DNA of 64,000 nt from Sinonovacula constricta (Eukaryota; Mollusca; Bivalvia; Cardiida; Solecurtidae): positions 28,149,327 to 28,213,326 of the forward strand of contig CM017558.1 in the NCBI GenBank assembly GCA_007844125.1. Reading direction: 5' to 3'. This document shows, one piece after another, positions 1 through 46,560 of the stretch. The stretch's first letter is position 1; every line of letters begins with the position of its first letter. The notes beneath the pieces are model-generated. The model saw only the letters and a list, made by a program, of their open reading frames with translations, did no database searches and was not told the DNA's origin. Both the position numbers and the translations under genes were made by a program.

Positions 1-148
1 TACAGAAGATTAACACTGACTGAAATATGATTTGACTTTTATAATTTAAAATTTGCAACACAATATAGTAACTGTTGCGCTGAAAAAAGAAATCAGGGCA
101 ATACTTGTCAAAGTGAACAGTATACATTATTTTAAGACTTCTTGTCCC

Positions 149-173
149 ATCTTACTACTACTACTACTACTAT

Positions 174-217
<44 letters not shown>

Positions 218-650
218 ATACTACTACTACTTCTTCTTCTTCTCCTCCTCCTCCTCCTCCTCCTACTACTACTAAAACTACTACTACTAAAACTAATACC
301 ATTACTACTTTTACTACTAGTAATATTGCTACTATTACGGCTACTACTACTACCCATGCTGCTAATATTACTACTTCTACTACTACTACTCCTACTACTG
401 CTGCTACTACTATAACTATTTACTACTGCTACTACTATGACGACACTCAATATTACCATTATATTACCACTACTACGAGTACTATTACTGTTACTGCTAC
501 TTCTACTACAACTACTGCTTTTATTAGTACTACTATAAATACTACTACTATTACTACTATTGCGAACCGCTACTACTTTGAGGACCACGAATACGTACAC
601 TATTACTAATACTACCACTATTAATCAATATTGGTGCTGCTGTTGTTTCT
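149..650. repeat. Degenerate trinucleotide microsatellite (ACT/TTC-rich)
   Basis: About 500 bases are built from ACT/CTA triplets, with a TTC and CCT section near 231-264 and growing interruptions towards the right. The long open frames here on both strands (poly-Leu, poly-Thr, poly-Ser) are consequences of the triplet period and not genes. Nothing else is recognisable between 1 and 840. Confidence 0.95.
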
Positions 651-840
651 ACAACAACTGCTACTACCTAAACTTAAACTAATAAAATATCTTTGCTTCT
701 TGCCAAAACTGTTCAAATTGATGTTACTTGTAAAATGCTTAACTGTTTTCTATAAAATACTTTTTGTTTGAAAAAAAGAAGAATATATTTAATACATTCT
801 TAGTAAACAAAGCAGCAGTCTACTTGAAACGAAAGTAAAA

Positions 841-1086
841 GTGTGGCGTAACGGGGCTCCATAGCAGAACGCAACATCATCCCAATATTTCAATTTTATT
901 AGTGAAAGTTAGAGTTTACAATCTAACAATAGCGAGGCGGGAATACCTCTCTCTATCGCATCCAAATCCACACTCCTCTTTCTCTAACTAATCTCAAATC
1001 CTCCTTTTTACCACTCTGCACTCCTAATATATAAAGCCTAAACTTATTGCTCATCCGAACTGAGCTCGCATATAGTTTTGACGATC
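841..1086 (-). repeat. 3' LTR of a Ty3/Gypsy-type element (left copy)
   Basis: This stretch matches 5,053-5,284 in the same orientation, from TGTGGCGTAACG to TTTTGACGATC, with many substitutions and small indels. The coding remnants between the two copies read on the minus strand, so this is the 3' LTR. Divergence between the LTRs indicates an old insertion. I could not find a convincing target duplication. Confidence 0.8.
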
Positions 1087-1289
1087 AACCAATTCTGATC
1101 CGTATAGAAAACAACTGAATTTCTGAATGGCTTGATCTAATGCTGTTGCTTCTTGACAATTTTCTGGACTTGCATTGGATAGGTATTTCGTCTTCGCGTT
1201 TGCCAGTCAGGCTTTGTATTAAATCTGCACCATAAACTTGTACCGGTTTCAACGATAAAATGCTTGCTTAAATAGGCGGGACGTATCAG

Positions 1290-3117
1290 TGGCATGTCTG
1301 CTTATTTTGCTACAATTGTTTCGAAACTTGATTGATATTCTGGCGTCCATTTGAAATTTTGAAATTATTATGTTCTTTCGTTAGATTGGTTAGTGGGCAG
1401 ACTGTATCGGAGAAATCTTTAACGAACTTACTCTCATCAGGTTTGATTCCTGCTGCTGAAACAGTATGGCCTAAATATTGTACAGTGTCTTTGAAAAATT
1501 GGCATTTCTTTAATTTCAGTATTAGGTTTTTTTTCCTTCAATCTATCAACAACAAAACTATTTGCTAACGTTCTAAATGTTGTTCGTTTGTTTCCGAGAT
1601 ACTTAACAAGTCATCAAAATATACGAATACAAATTGATCCAATCCTCCCATAATCCTTAACATTGTTTCTTGAAATATGAATGAACTCAAATTAAAAGGT
1701 AAATAAGAAAAGGTCCTATCAAAATTTTCACAGATATTTAAATTTTTTATCTACCTGTAGACAAAGGAAAACAAGGTAAATGTAAATGTGACAAAAAACA
1801 CAGAGACGAGACATAACACACAAAAAGAAAAACCATCAGTTACCGCCTTGGAACGGTCAGTCGGCAAAAGGACAAACTGGGGTGCTTAAACCTGGTTTGT
1901 GGAGCGCTCCAACCTCGCACTTCCTGAAGGTTTTTCTAACAAACAAACAGTGTAAATAAAAATATCCCGTCAAAGTGACACAACTAACAGTAAGCACCTG
2001 CATCGGGAGTTAAAACAGATATAATGAGCATATGTACATACAAAATAACTAGTGATAAAACAACATATTACAGTATGTACAGTAGATAAAAGCCTCGGCA
2101 ACCAAAAAATTCCAAATGAGAGAGTAGTTTAAAATAAAATAAAGCAGAACAAGCGCTGATATATTATAAGAGCCATATAATGACGTCATAAATGCCATGA
2201 CGTCATATGCCAAAAGTGTCAAAAGTGAAATGTAAATAATACGGAAGAAATAATAGAATTTTAGAAAATCAACAAAATAAAACGTAGTATTATTTAGAGT
2301 TAATACGTTTAAAAACATATCATAAACGCCGAGGATTTATCCGCAGTTGACATATTATATATAATAAAGGTAAAAAAATCCCGATGTTATACCTGCTGTG
2401 CAATCTCACGCAAAGGGTATGGAGACTGCTCAAGTTGTCCCACCTATATAGGGCACGACTGGAGAGATGAAGAGACAGGAAATCCAACAGTGACTGTCTA
2501 ATTATGGCTTTAAGTCACTGTTTTCATATAGTCTCAACGACCTGTCCGGTCATCGTGTAATGTAAAAGCAATGCAAGTTCTTGACTGTAAAAGGGTCAAT
2601 TGCAAGCAATGCAGTACATCGAAGGATTCCCGGGTTGTAACCGTCTGCAATACATTTTCTGATAAGTTTTGTAAAGACCCATTGGTAAACGTTTGTAAAC
2701 ATATGTATTGTTGTGTGTGCTAAAACAGGTTTTATACTGATCTTTTTCTGCTATTTTGGGTTGATGGTAGCCTTGTGTTAAATTAAGTGTACTGTTAAAT
2801 CATGTACTGTAAAATTTAAATCTATTTAGGCAACTTAATACTTCATCAATGCGTGGTAATGGTCTTGGGTTAGTAATGACTGATTTTTTAATTTGACGAA
2901 AATCAATAACCAAACGTCTAGATCCGTCACGTTTTTTATCAATAGAGCAGGTGATGAATACGGAGATCGGCCTTCTTTGATAACATCAGCTTTTAATAAT
3001 TGCTTAATCTTTTCGTCCATATGTGCTCTTTCTGAGAACGGTAATCGAAAGTATCTGATAGCAGGGGGATGGTCGTCGCGTGTGGACATTTTGCACTTCA
3101 ACATTTGGGTCATTTGA
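1290..3117 (-). pseudogene. Gypsy-type reverse transcriptase/RNase H remnant, split by an insertion
   Basis: The minus strand reads RT fingers at 2,835-3,113 (KQLLKADVIKEGRSPYSSPA). It continues with a LPRIDEVL block and TLNLTQGYHQPK down to about 2,690. RT resumes at about 1,697 with NLSSFIFQETM and reaches YFDDLL, then the thumb (CQFFKDTVQYLGHTVSAAGI at 1,430-1,500) and the RNase H tether (FKWTPEYQSSFETI at about 1,300-1,345). In-frame stops and one broken Leu-Asp block show decay. The roughly 980-bp gap falls exactly inside the RT palm and is an insertion. Confidence 0.8.
1698..2689 (+). mobile_element. Insertion inside Gypsy RT, with family A repeat at its left end
   Basis: The left 410 bases match the dispersed family A repeat found elsewhere here (13,618; 18,236; 23,805; 35,915 reversed). 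The right part (about 2,110-2,683) has no match elsewhere in the window. GGTAAA occurs at both edges (1,698-1,703 and 2,684-2,689). This fits a 6-bp target duplication, although family A copies themselves begin with GGTAAATAAG, so the motif may belong to the element. Removing the insert makes the RT alignment continuous. No coding capacity is visible. Confidence 0.6.
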
Positions 3118-4241
3118 AAAAAAAAACCCAGATTGATATATGTAAATTAATTTTTTCTCTTCATTACAGTACTCTTTCGGGGTGACAATCTCATCTAAAT
3201 TTAGTTTATTGTCTGCTAATTGCTTACCCGAAATTCTGTCAATGTTGTTTGTTTCGATCGATTAAATCATTCATGCTACATTTCCTTGCAAGAATGCATC
3301 TGCGGAGTTATTTGAAAGTTTTGGTGGAATTGTTGGTTAACTTGATTGGTGCTAATCCGTCTGAATTTAACTTCATAAGTGCTAGTTGTAATTCTAAATT
3401 TGGTTCTTCAAACAAACAACCTCTATCTACTGCCTCTATACATAACTCTCGTTAGCTGCTAAATGCGGGGTTCTTTTTATTTTACTTATAAAATAATTTA
3501 CAGATCTTGGTTCGAGGATAGTTGCGTCTTTTAACCTAACCATTGACGCAATGATTCTGTCATCTTCAAGAGGTATATGCTTTCCTTTCATATTAATGCA
3601 GCCTTAATCAAAACATATTCTACAATCATTTTCATACAGAAAAATCTCGGCCTAAAATAAGTGATCTATTTAAATTTTTGACAACAATGAACTCGTTGCA
3701 CATGACTTATTTGTTGATTTTAAGTCAATATTTGCCAGCTACTGTTAGACCGTCGCCTGAGGTGATCTGTAGATTGACGCGACAAGGTGAAAAACGTGCC
3801 TGAGTCAACTAGAGCTCTGTTTTATTTTCGAATATTAACATACAAGAACTAGGAGTCTGTTTGTATCTTACGAATGATGAAGTTGGGATGTATGTTGAGT
3901 TCACTTGTTGATGTTACTTCCTCGACCTTAAGGTAAGAACCGCCTATTTTTTTCGCATGTAGGAATTGTTTTCTCGGCGCGAATTTCAGTATGATTTATT
4001 ATCTCTACGCTGCACGTGGTGACAATCGCGTTTCATATGGCCGGTTTTTCCGCAATGAGAACTTATTATGGTTGATTTATTTGTCCTGTCATAATTTTAA
4101 TTGTTCTGTCGGTAATACGCATGATCGTTACGGCGCGGTTGATTGCGCGATTTTGATATTTTAATTGTCTGCATTCTGAAATGTCGTGGCCTCTGCGTTT
4201 GCAAAATTAACAAAATTTTCCCCTCATTGCGTGATCTATCT

Positions 4242-4786
4242 TCATTGGTACAAACTGTTGTTCTCTGTCAGAGTATTTAGGGTTTTTTGGTGTTTGTGAT
4301 TTGTGTAGAAATAATTGTTTCTGAAAGAACCTGACTCATGGTTGTGATAGTTGATCTGTGTTCTTTCATTTCTGATTGGTACGTTTTGTTTCGCTTTAGC
4401 ACTGCTTACAGCAGCCTCAAATGTCATCGGATTTGCTCTTAATAATTTTAATCTGTTTTCAGGATCTCGTAAACCTTCAATGAAACATCATACGAGTTGA
4501 CGAGTTCTACATGTTCGACGTTTTTATCAAACCCTTCATAAATTTCGTCTGATATTGCTACTACTCTCTGCAAAAACCCGAATAATTTCGTTTGTTTTTG
4601 GCGCGTGTTTTTTAAAGTCGGAAAAGAGAAATGTGAATGATTTACTTCACCAAATCTAGCTTTTTGTTCTGATTTTGTGGTTTGCCATAAAAGCGATGGC
4701 TGTATTAACAGATGTCTATTTAGATAGTATAATACTACGCCCTTACTTGATCGTAATGCTAACAAACAGTTTTGTTCGTCTCCCAA
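4242..4786 (-). pseudogene. Gag remnant of the Gypsy-type element
   Basis: Two adjacent minus-strand open stretches (4,448-4,786 and 4,242-4,427) lie directly upstream of the decayed zinc knuckle, where gag is expected. They show no motif of their own. The assignment rests on position between the 5' LTR and the knuckle. The right-hand end up to the LTR (4,787-5,052) would be 5' leader plus the lost gag start. Confidence 0.5.
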
Positions 4787-5052
4787 TTTATTTACTAACG
4801 CACATTTTTGTTATTTGACGTAACGAATTCTTAAACTTAGAACTATCCCCATCATATGGAAAAACGACATCTGCCGTGTACAATGCACTAATTTCGTCTT
4901 CATGGATAACCAAAACATTTGTAAAACCTTCTTTCGCCATAATGAATACTACACAAAACGACTAAAGAAACTAACCTTCAGCGACGGTGGAGTTGTACTT
5001 CTGCGTTGTGTTGAATTCCCAGCTCCACACGGTCTGGCACCATAAATTTCGT

Positions 5053-5284
5053 TGTGGCGTAACGAGGTTCCATAGCAGAACGCAACATCATCCCATGATT
5101 ACAATTTTATTAGTGAAACAATCTAAACAATAGCGAGGCGTGAATACCTCTCTCTAACGCGTCCAAATCCACACTCCTCTCTCTAGCTCATCTCAATTCC
5201 TTTTTTTTCCCATTCTGCACTCCAAATATATAGTCTAAACTAATTGCTCATCCGAACTGAGCTCGCATATATTTTTTGACGATC
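5053..5284 (-). repeat. 5' LTR of the Ty3/Gypsy-type element (right copy)
   Basis: This is the partner of 841-1,086. Because the element reads on the minus strand, this copy would have carried its promoter; an AT-rich ATATATA stretch lies within it at about 5,226-5,232. Confidence 0.75.
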
Positions 5285-8200
5285 GTGTCATTGCTAGAGT
5301 GCACAACTCACGCTTCCCGCCTATATTATGACGTATGCATCAATCACGTATCGGCATCGTGCCTCTTTATTGCCATTTTACTAGTTTCCCGTGCGTCATA
5401 GTATATTTCCTTGTTTTGATTATTAATCATGTCATTCTTTGTCATAAAAAAGTAAACTTTTTTGCACTTAGTTAAATTAAACGGCGCGATGTCTTTAACT
5501 AACCAATTATAATTATTATTTAGCCGAAAACTACTTTATTATTTACTTGAAAACTAATTAAAAGGGTAATATAGCCTTACAAAAGTAGAATAATGTTTTA
5601 CAACGTTTGGTTGAAATTACAACAAGATAGAAAAAGTCAAATAAAACATCATTATTTGCAACAAGAACAACAATAACAACCACCAACAAGGCAAGTCAAA
5701 CCAAGAAAACACCACCACCAGTGAAATTAACATTGCTTAGGGTTCCTTTTACCGAATTACCAAAGTACCTGACGTCCGTGTCATAAATGCAATTGAATAA
5801 AATTAATACTTGATTGACATCGTAAACGTCGCGACTGACATTACGATCTTTTGCAAACAAAAGAACTAACCTTTATGTGATTTAGTAAACAACCAGAAAT
5901 CTCACACGAACAAAATGGGAATTCCCACAATGCCGTTTATTTACTTTCTAGTTACCGTTATAGGTGTGGCAAAACTATATACCAGCCGGATGTAGACCCT
6001 GTGGCATGGACTTTTCTCTTTAATAACTGTCTGCTTCCCTAATCTTTTGTTGTCATAGGGAAGCTGAAATAAGTATAATTAAAAAAATCTTAAATACCTA
6101 GGCTTAACGTCGATAAGAAATTTTAAAGTACATTTAGACATTTTACATGACTAGGTTGCACTCTACAAGCTTATGAAAACTTAAAGGGACAGTTTGGTTT
6201 AATGTTAAATGTCATTCGATCACTTTTATTGTTCTGTTATTTTATTATATGTACGGTATTGCTATTTAAATTAAGGCACATACCAGCATGAGGTTGTACA
6301 TAACTTTATATTGTTATTGCTAAATCATTCAAGTAGTTTATCAAGTAAAGTTGTCATACAAAGACAAACAATAGTTTAATCTAAACACAGTGTGCAATAG
6401 ACTTAAACACCGCAAACCGTGATAAACATCATAATCTGTGTAACGTTAAGTTTTCTGACATGGGTAGGCCGTTATCTTGTTGCAGGTCCATATGTAAAGT
6501 GAGGAATGATAACTCTGCGTAAGGGTCGGTAGACTGGTTTGCATGCTTTGTCAATGTACATGACGATATAACGAGTTGTGCTGGATGTTTTATGTTGTAG
6601 GTAAGTAAACATGCTGTAATAAATTTTTTTGTAAAACGAGTTTGTTTTGTGTGATGCAGTGCAGAAAATATACGGTGTTTCGTTCAAATGTTCATTACAT
6701 GCCACAGGCCTGTGTAAACAATTTCAAATCATCTAAACAAAACGCCAGTATCGTGCTCTTATATAGTTTTAGAAAAAGTAAACACATTATATTGCTTTTC
6801 TAGCACATTAATTTAATGTGAAATCATTAAAACGTATTCAAATGATTCAGGTTACTCTACCGCGCTCTTTCTATTTACTACCACCTCAATGTATCACCGT
6901 TTGAAATATATGCGTTTCAGTAGGATATCTTCGATTAACTTCCCTGCTTAATGTACATCTCCTGTTTTGTTGACAGTTTAGATTGGTGGTCGGCAATAAA
7001 GAGTTCTTTGTCAATTTAATGAAAATTAAGAAATGATATGACATAATGTTTATTGAACACTATAGTTTTACTAGTATTACGATTCCGCGCTACCATAATT
7101 ACAATGGACAATCCAGCAGGAACAACTATTACAATGGACGTCCCATATGTCCGTGTCCCTGTCAATCTATAAAGAACAAGGCAATGTACCTTAGAGCACT
7201 AGATATGAAAGAAAGCTTTATAATGTACCCTTACAGAAGACCGCGTGACATTTGCAGAAACAGTTGTACTTCACAGCCATACAACAAGAGGCGGTACTCA
7301 TAATAGTATATGGTAAGGGCGGGAATACAGATGTTCTATTTTGTATAATATGGACCAAATGTGACAAAGAAATTGCATTCGTGCGTTAACGAGTTTATTA
7401 CGATATAATATAAAATGATCTATTTGTTGCAATAGTACAAAATAGTCAATAGAAAACTTGTTCTTCTACGAAAAATAATATTGTCATTGAAAATATGGGC
7501 ATCCTAAAATAATTGTTTTAACAAATAGTCTACACAATAGGATAAGCATTGTGGTAAACATGAACATTTAAGTACACTGCTGTGATTCCCATGTGACCGA
7601 CAAGTCTAAATATTTAAACAAAATCAGTCGTTAAACTTTAGAATAGTTAAAAATGATATGAATGTAGATAGTTTAAACATAACCAAAATTTGATCAAATA
7701 TCTTCTTCAATGTAGCTCAAATAGCCATAATTTTGGTTTCTGTGCAATGGTTTTAATCAGCAAAATGAAAAAAAGTAATTAACATTCATCGGGTACGTGC
7801 TATAGCATAAAGATAGAGAAAACAAATAATGCGGTGGATTAAAAGTTAACATTCAAAACCATTCTTATATCCGCAAATTTCAATTAGAAAATCAAGAAAC
7901 GGACGCGGCGTTCTTCGAAATATATTTTCCTTATATACATTTTTTTTCTCATAGGATGTGTATGCAGATCGCCTAATTCAACCCAATTGTGGCTAGTTTT
8001 GTTTTCAATGCAGAGTGCGACAGAAAACTATAAATATATGTTAATAAATAACATGACCCAAGAACAAATAACAGGGCCAATATCAAATCACTTATTTATT
8101 GACAATTTTATTCAATAACTACATGTACTTATAGTATTTCACATTTAAAACTTAGTTTTTGCATTAATCCAAGTCAGAAAATGCTTGTTTGTGTTTTTGT

Positions 8201-8430
8201 GAAATCTACACGTTGTAAATTTACACATTCGGTTTAACACTACTAATTCATGCGGTAAATGTTTTGAAAACTGAAAATATTTTGTTTCTTAAATTTATGC
8301 AACCTGTTGGCGTCTACACATAGACCGAGTTAAAACAAAATGGATGCATTTTCCAGAGCTTCTTGCTGAAATCTTTATGATTTTTGGCCCTGCCTTATAA
8401 GCCAATCGAATCACTTCAAATGCGGGCATT

Positions 8431-8478
8431 ATATCAATATCACTTTTTGGCCCGGTGCCGAAAGAGTGATATTGATAT
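8431..8478. repeat. Perfect 14-bp inverted repeat with 20-base loop
   Basis: ATATCAATATCACT at 8,431-8,444 is followed by its exact reverse complement at 8,465-8,478. No element ends or coding context explain it. Confidence 0.7.
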
Positions 8479-9209
8479 TGGTACTGTTTTAAATCAGGCC
8501 GTCGTGTTACTGACAGGTGCTTTTTATAGGACTAATAACGTATATTTATTTAATAAGAAATGTATCTTACTGACGACTTTAATATCAAATACTCATATGC
8601 AAACAGTGCAAACCAACGCAAAATAAGAAACAGGTTTTACAATACGGCTTTAGTCAAATGGTTAACAGTCAAACAAGAGTCACTTCTACAAGTGGTAATA
8701 TTACTGATCATATTTACATAACTCACTCCGATTATTTAGTTGAAATTTGCATTTCTGAAATAAGTCTTAGTGATCATGATTATATATTTTCACGAGAAGT
8801 TTGAAATAATGACATTCACGAAACACAATAGAAGTATATATACAGGTTTTAATAATATTTATAAATAATTATTTATAAATGACATTATGTCTCTAGGCAT
8901 AAATGCGTGTGAAACATTTAACGATTCAAACAAAGCATTGGACTATCTGTATACCTTACGAAATACACTACTATCAAAATATGCGTTGCTTTAAACAAAA
9001 CGAATAAAACGAGAATTTGTGAAAAGACTGGTTTAATAATGACCTTAAAGAGAGCATATAAACAAAGGGACTACATGCGTTATCATAAAAGGAAGCATTT
9101 TAAGAATTATAAAAACGATATCAAAATCGAACTGTAAATCTGATTAAGGAGAATAATCAGAATATATGACTAAGTCCTATTCAACATATACCAAACTCTA
9201 AACAGGCAC

Positions 9210-9400
9210 ATGACAAAGGTAGTTCAGATGCAAGCCAAGGGAAAAGTAGGAACAACTTTGTGATGAGTCATTTAACGAAAAGAGCAGTCATTCGGCAATA
9301 TAGGCCGACTGGGGTGCTTAAACCTGTTTTACACACATATTTCAACGAGGTTTTGAACAAACAAAACGAGAACAGTTTTACATAGAAAGCCTCACAATAT
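9210..9400 (+). repeat. Family A interspersed repeat, degraded copy
   Basis: The recognisable core is the CAGTCATTCGGCAATA-type block followed by CGACTGGGGTGCTTAAACCT and the AGGTTTT/AAACAAACA block, in the same order as in the better copies. Confidence 0.65.
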
Positions 9401-10068
9401 TAAACATTTCGTATGTATGTGTACTCTAGAAAACATATAAATTAACACTCACCGTAAAAGTTCTTTCGACTAAACAAGCCAGTTCTCTCGCAATATTGCT
9501 CAACAACTGACGGTGATCATAACTTAGAAGATACCGTCATTTCTATAATTCCAGTAAAATTCCGAAAAGAAAGTGAACTCGGTAGGGCAATAGCTCCAGG
9601 ATAACGTCAGAATAATTTGAGTACTATGGCAGGTGTTCATGCATTTTATACAAAGTGACGATATCACTGTATGCTTTTAAAATGGATACGGTTTCTAGAA
9701 AAATGAAAAGTGTTGGTGGGACGAAAACCCGAACAAACAACTAGACCTTCGAACACTGAAAATATATCGTTATATCATACACTGAATAAATCGAATATAA
9801 ATATATAGTGTATAGTTTTCTAACATGTGTATGTTTTACTTTTTCAAATCCACTAAGTACAACACATACACTTACAGCAATCTTTCAACGGGACATGTAT
9901 TTTATCTTTCCCAGGCGTGCACTTTATTTCTATACAGTGGAAATTAACTAAGCAAAGTAGAAATAAAAATATTGAAAACGGATAAAACTATATAAATCAG
10001 AAAAAATGACGTATTCAAACTTTTTGTCACTTTTTGCTTCTGCATTGGATGCTGGCTGGTATATACCA

Positions 10069-46003
<35,935 letters not shown>

Positions 46004-46560
46004 CTGCAAATATAAAGAGTCCCTTTGTAACTTTCCTAGAAAAAAAACAACCTCAAAATAACAACCTTTATGAAATATATCCAATACTTCTACTTAAACA
46101 ACTCATTTTACTGCTTTACGTCAAACGCTGTAAAATAAATTTTGGTGCATCAAGGTCAAAGGTCAACGTTTATATTTCACCGTATTTAATGAAAGCTATA
46201 CGGTCTCTTTGACTGTTTGATTGTAACGCGCACGGCCTTTTAAGATATGCAAAAACTATTGAAGCTTAATGCTTAATGTTAAATATATAGACTTTGTCGT
46301 CATTTGCGCCAAGCACGGTACTACGGTGATAACATATACAAGCTGATTATTACAAAATTGTAAGAATAATTTATGTAGAACAAACAAAATCAGCTAAACT
46401 ACACAATATATACACTGCTCAAGAATGTACACTGATTGTCTGATTTTAGCCTTTCGTTCTTAAACGGGGCTGAGATACCCAAAAGCTGAGGCTGTCTCAT
46501 TGAAGCAGACACTCTGATACTTGCCTTTTACAGCACAGCATTACAGTTGGTGTTCTGGCA
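46004..46560. other. Upstream of the first identified exon; no signal-peptide exon seen
   Basis: Intronic or 5' flank. I looked on the minus strand for a Met-hydrophobic exon ending in a phase-1 donor and found none that I would defend. The base composition becomes less AT-rich at about 46,430-46,560, where the Polinton-type block starts. Confidence 0.4.

Larger units (their letters stand above)
841..5284 (-). mobile_element. Decayed Ty3/Gypsy-type LTR retrotransposon
   Basis: Two LTR copies flank minus-strand remnants in the order gag, zinc knuckle, protease, reverse transcriptase, start of RNase H. A knuckle (CGKTGHMKRDC) lies at about 4,022-4,063, with its first Cys position changed to Ser. 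A protease-like D-S-G motif lies at about 3,798-3,806. The RT catalytic motif YFDDLL is at 1,604-1,621. Stops and frameshifts interrupt every domain. No integrase is visible between the RNase H start (near 1,200) and the left LTR, so the 3' part of pol appears deleted. A separate insertion (about 1,704-2,683) splits RT. A possible tRNA primer site (TGGTGCCAGA on the minus strand) lies about 11 bases inside the right LTR. The element is dead; the clade is uncertain. Confidence 0.8.
5285..10068. other. Intergenic/3' flank, no gene recognised
   Basis: This AT-rich DNA lies beyond the phosphatase stop codon and before the Gypsy element. The short open frames here (for example 7,046-7,303 and 8,384-8,626) have no family motif, no splice context and no codon bias that I can see. 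The first few hundred bases left of 10,069 presumably hold the 3' UTR. A degraded family A copy lies at about 9,210-9,400 and a short hairpin at 8,431-8,478. Confidence 0.6.

Noticed and set aside
53..618. Long poly-Leu, poly-Thr and poly-Ser open frames
   Set aside because: They exist on both strands because the DNA is a triplet microsatellite.
7046..7303. Plus-strand open frame of 85 codons
   Set aside because: No domain, no start context and a composition like the surrounding AT-rich DNA.
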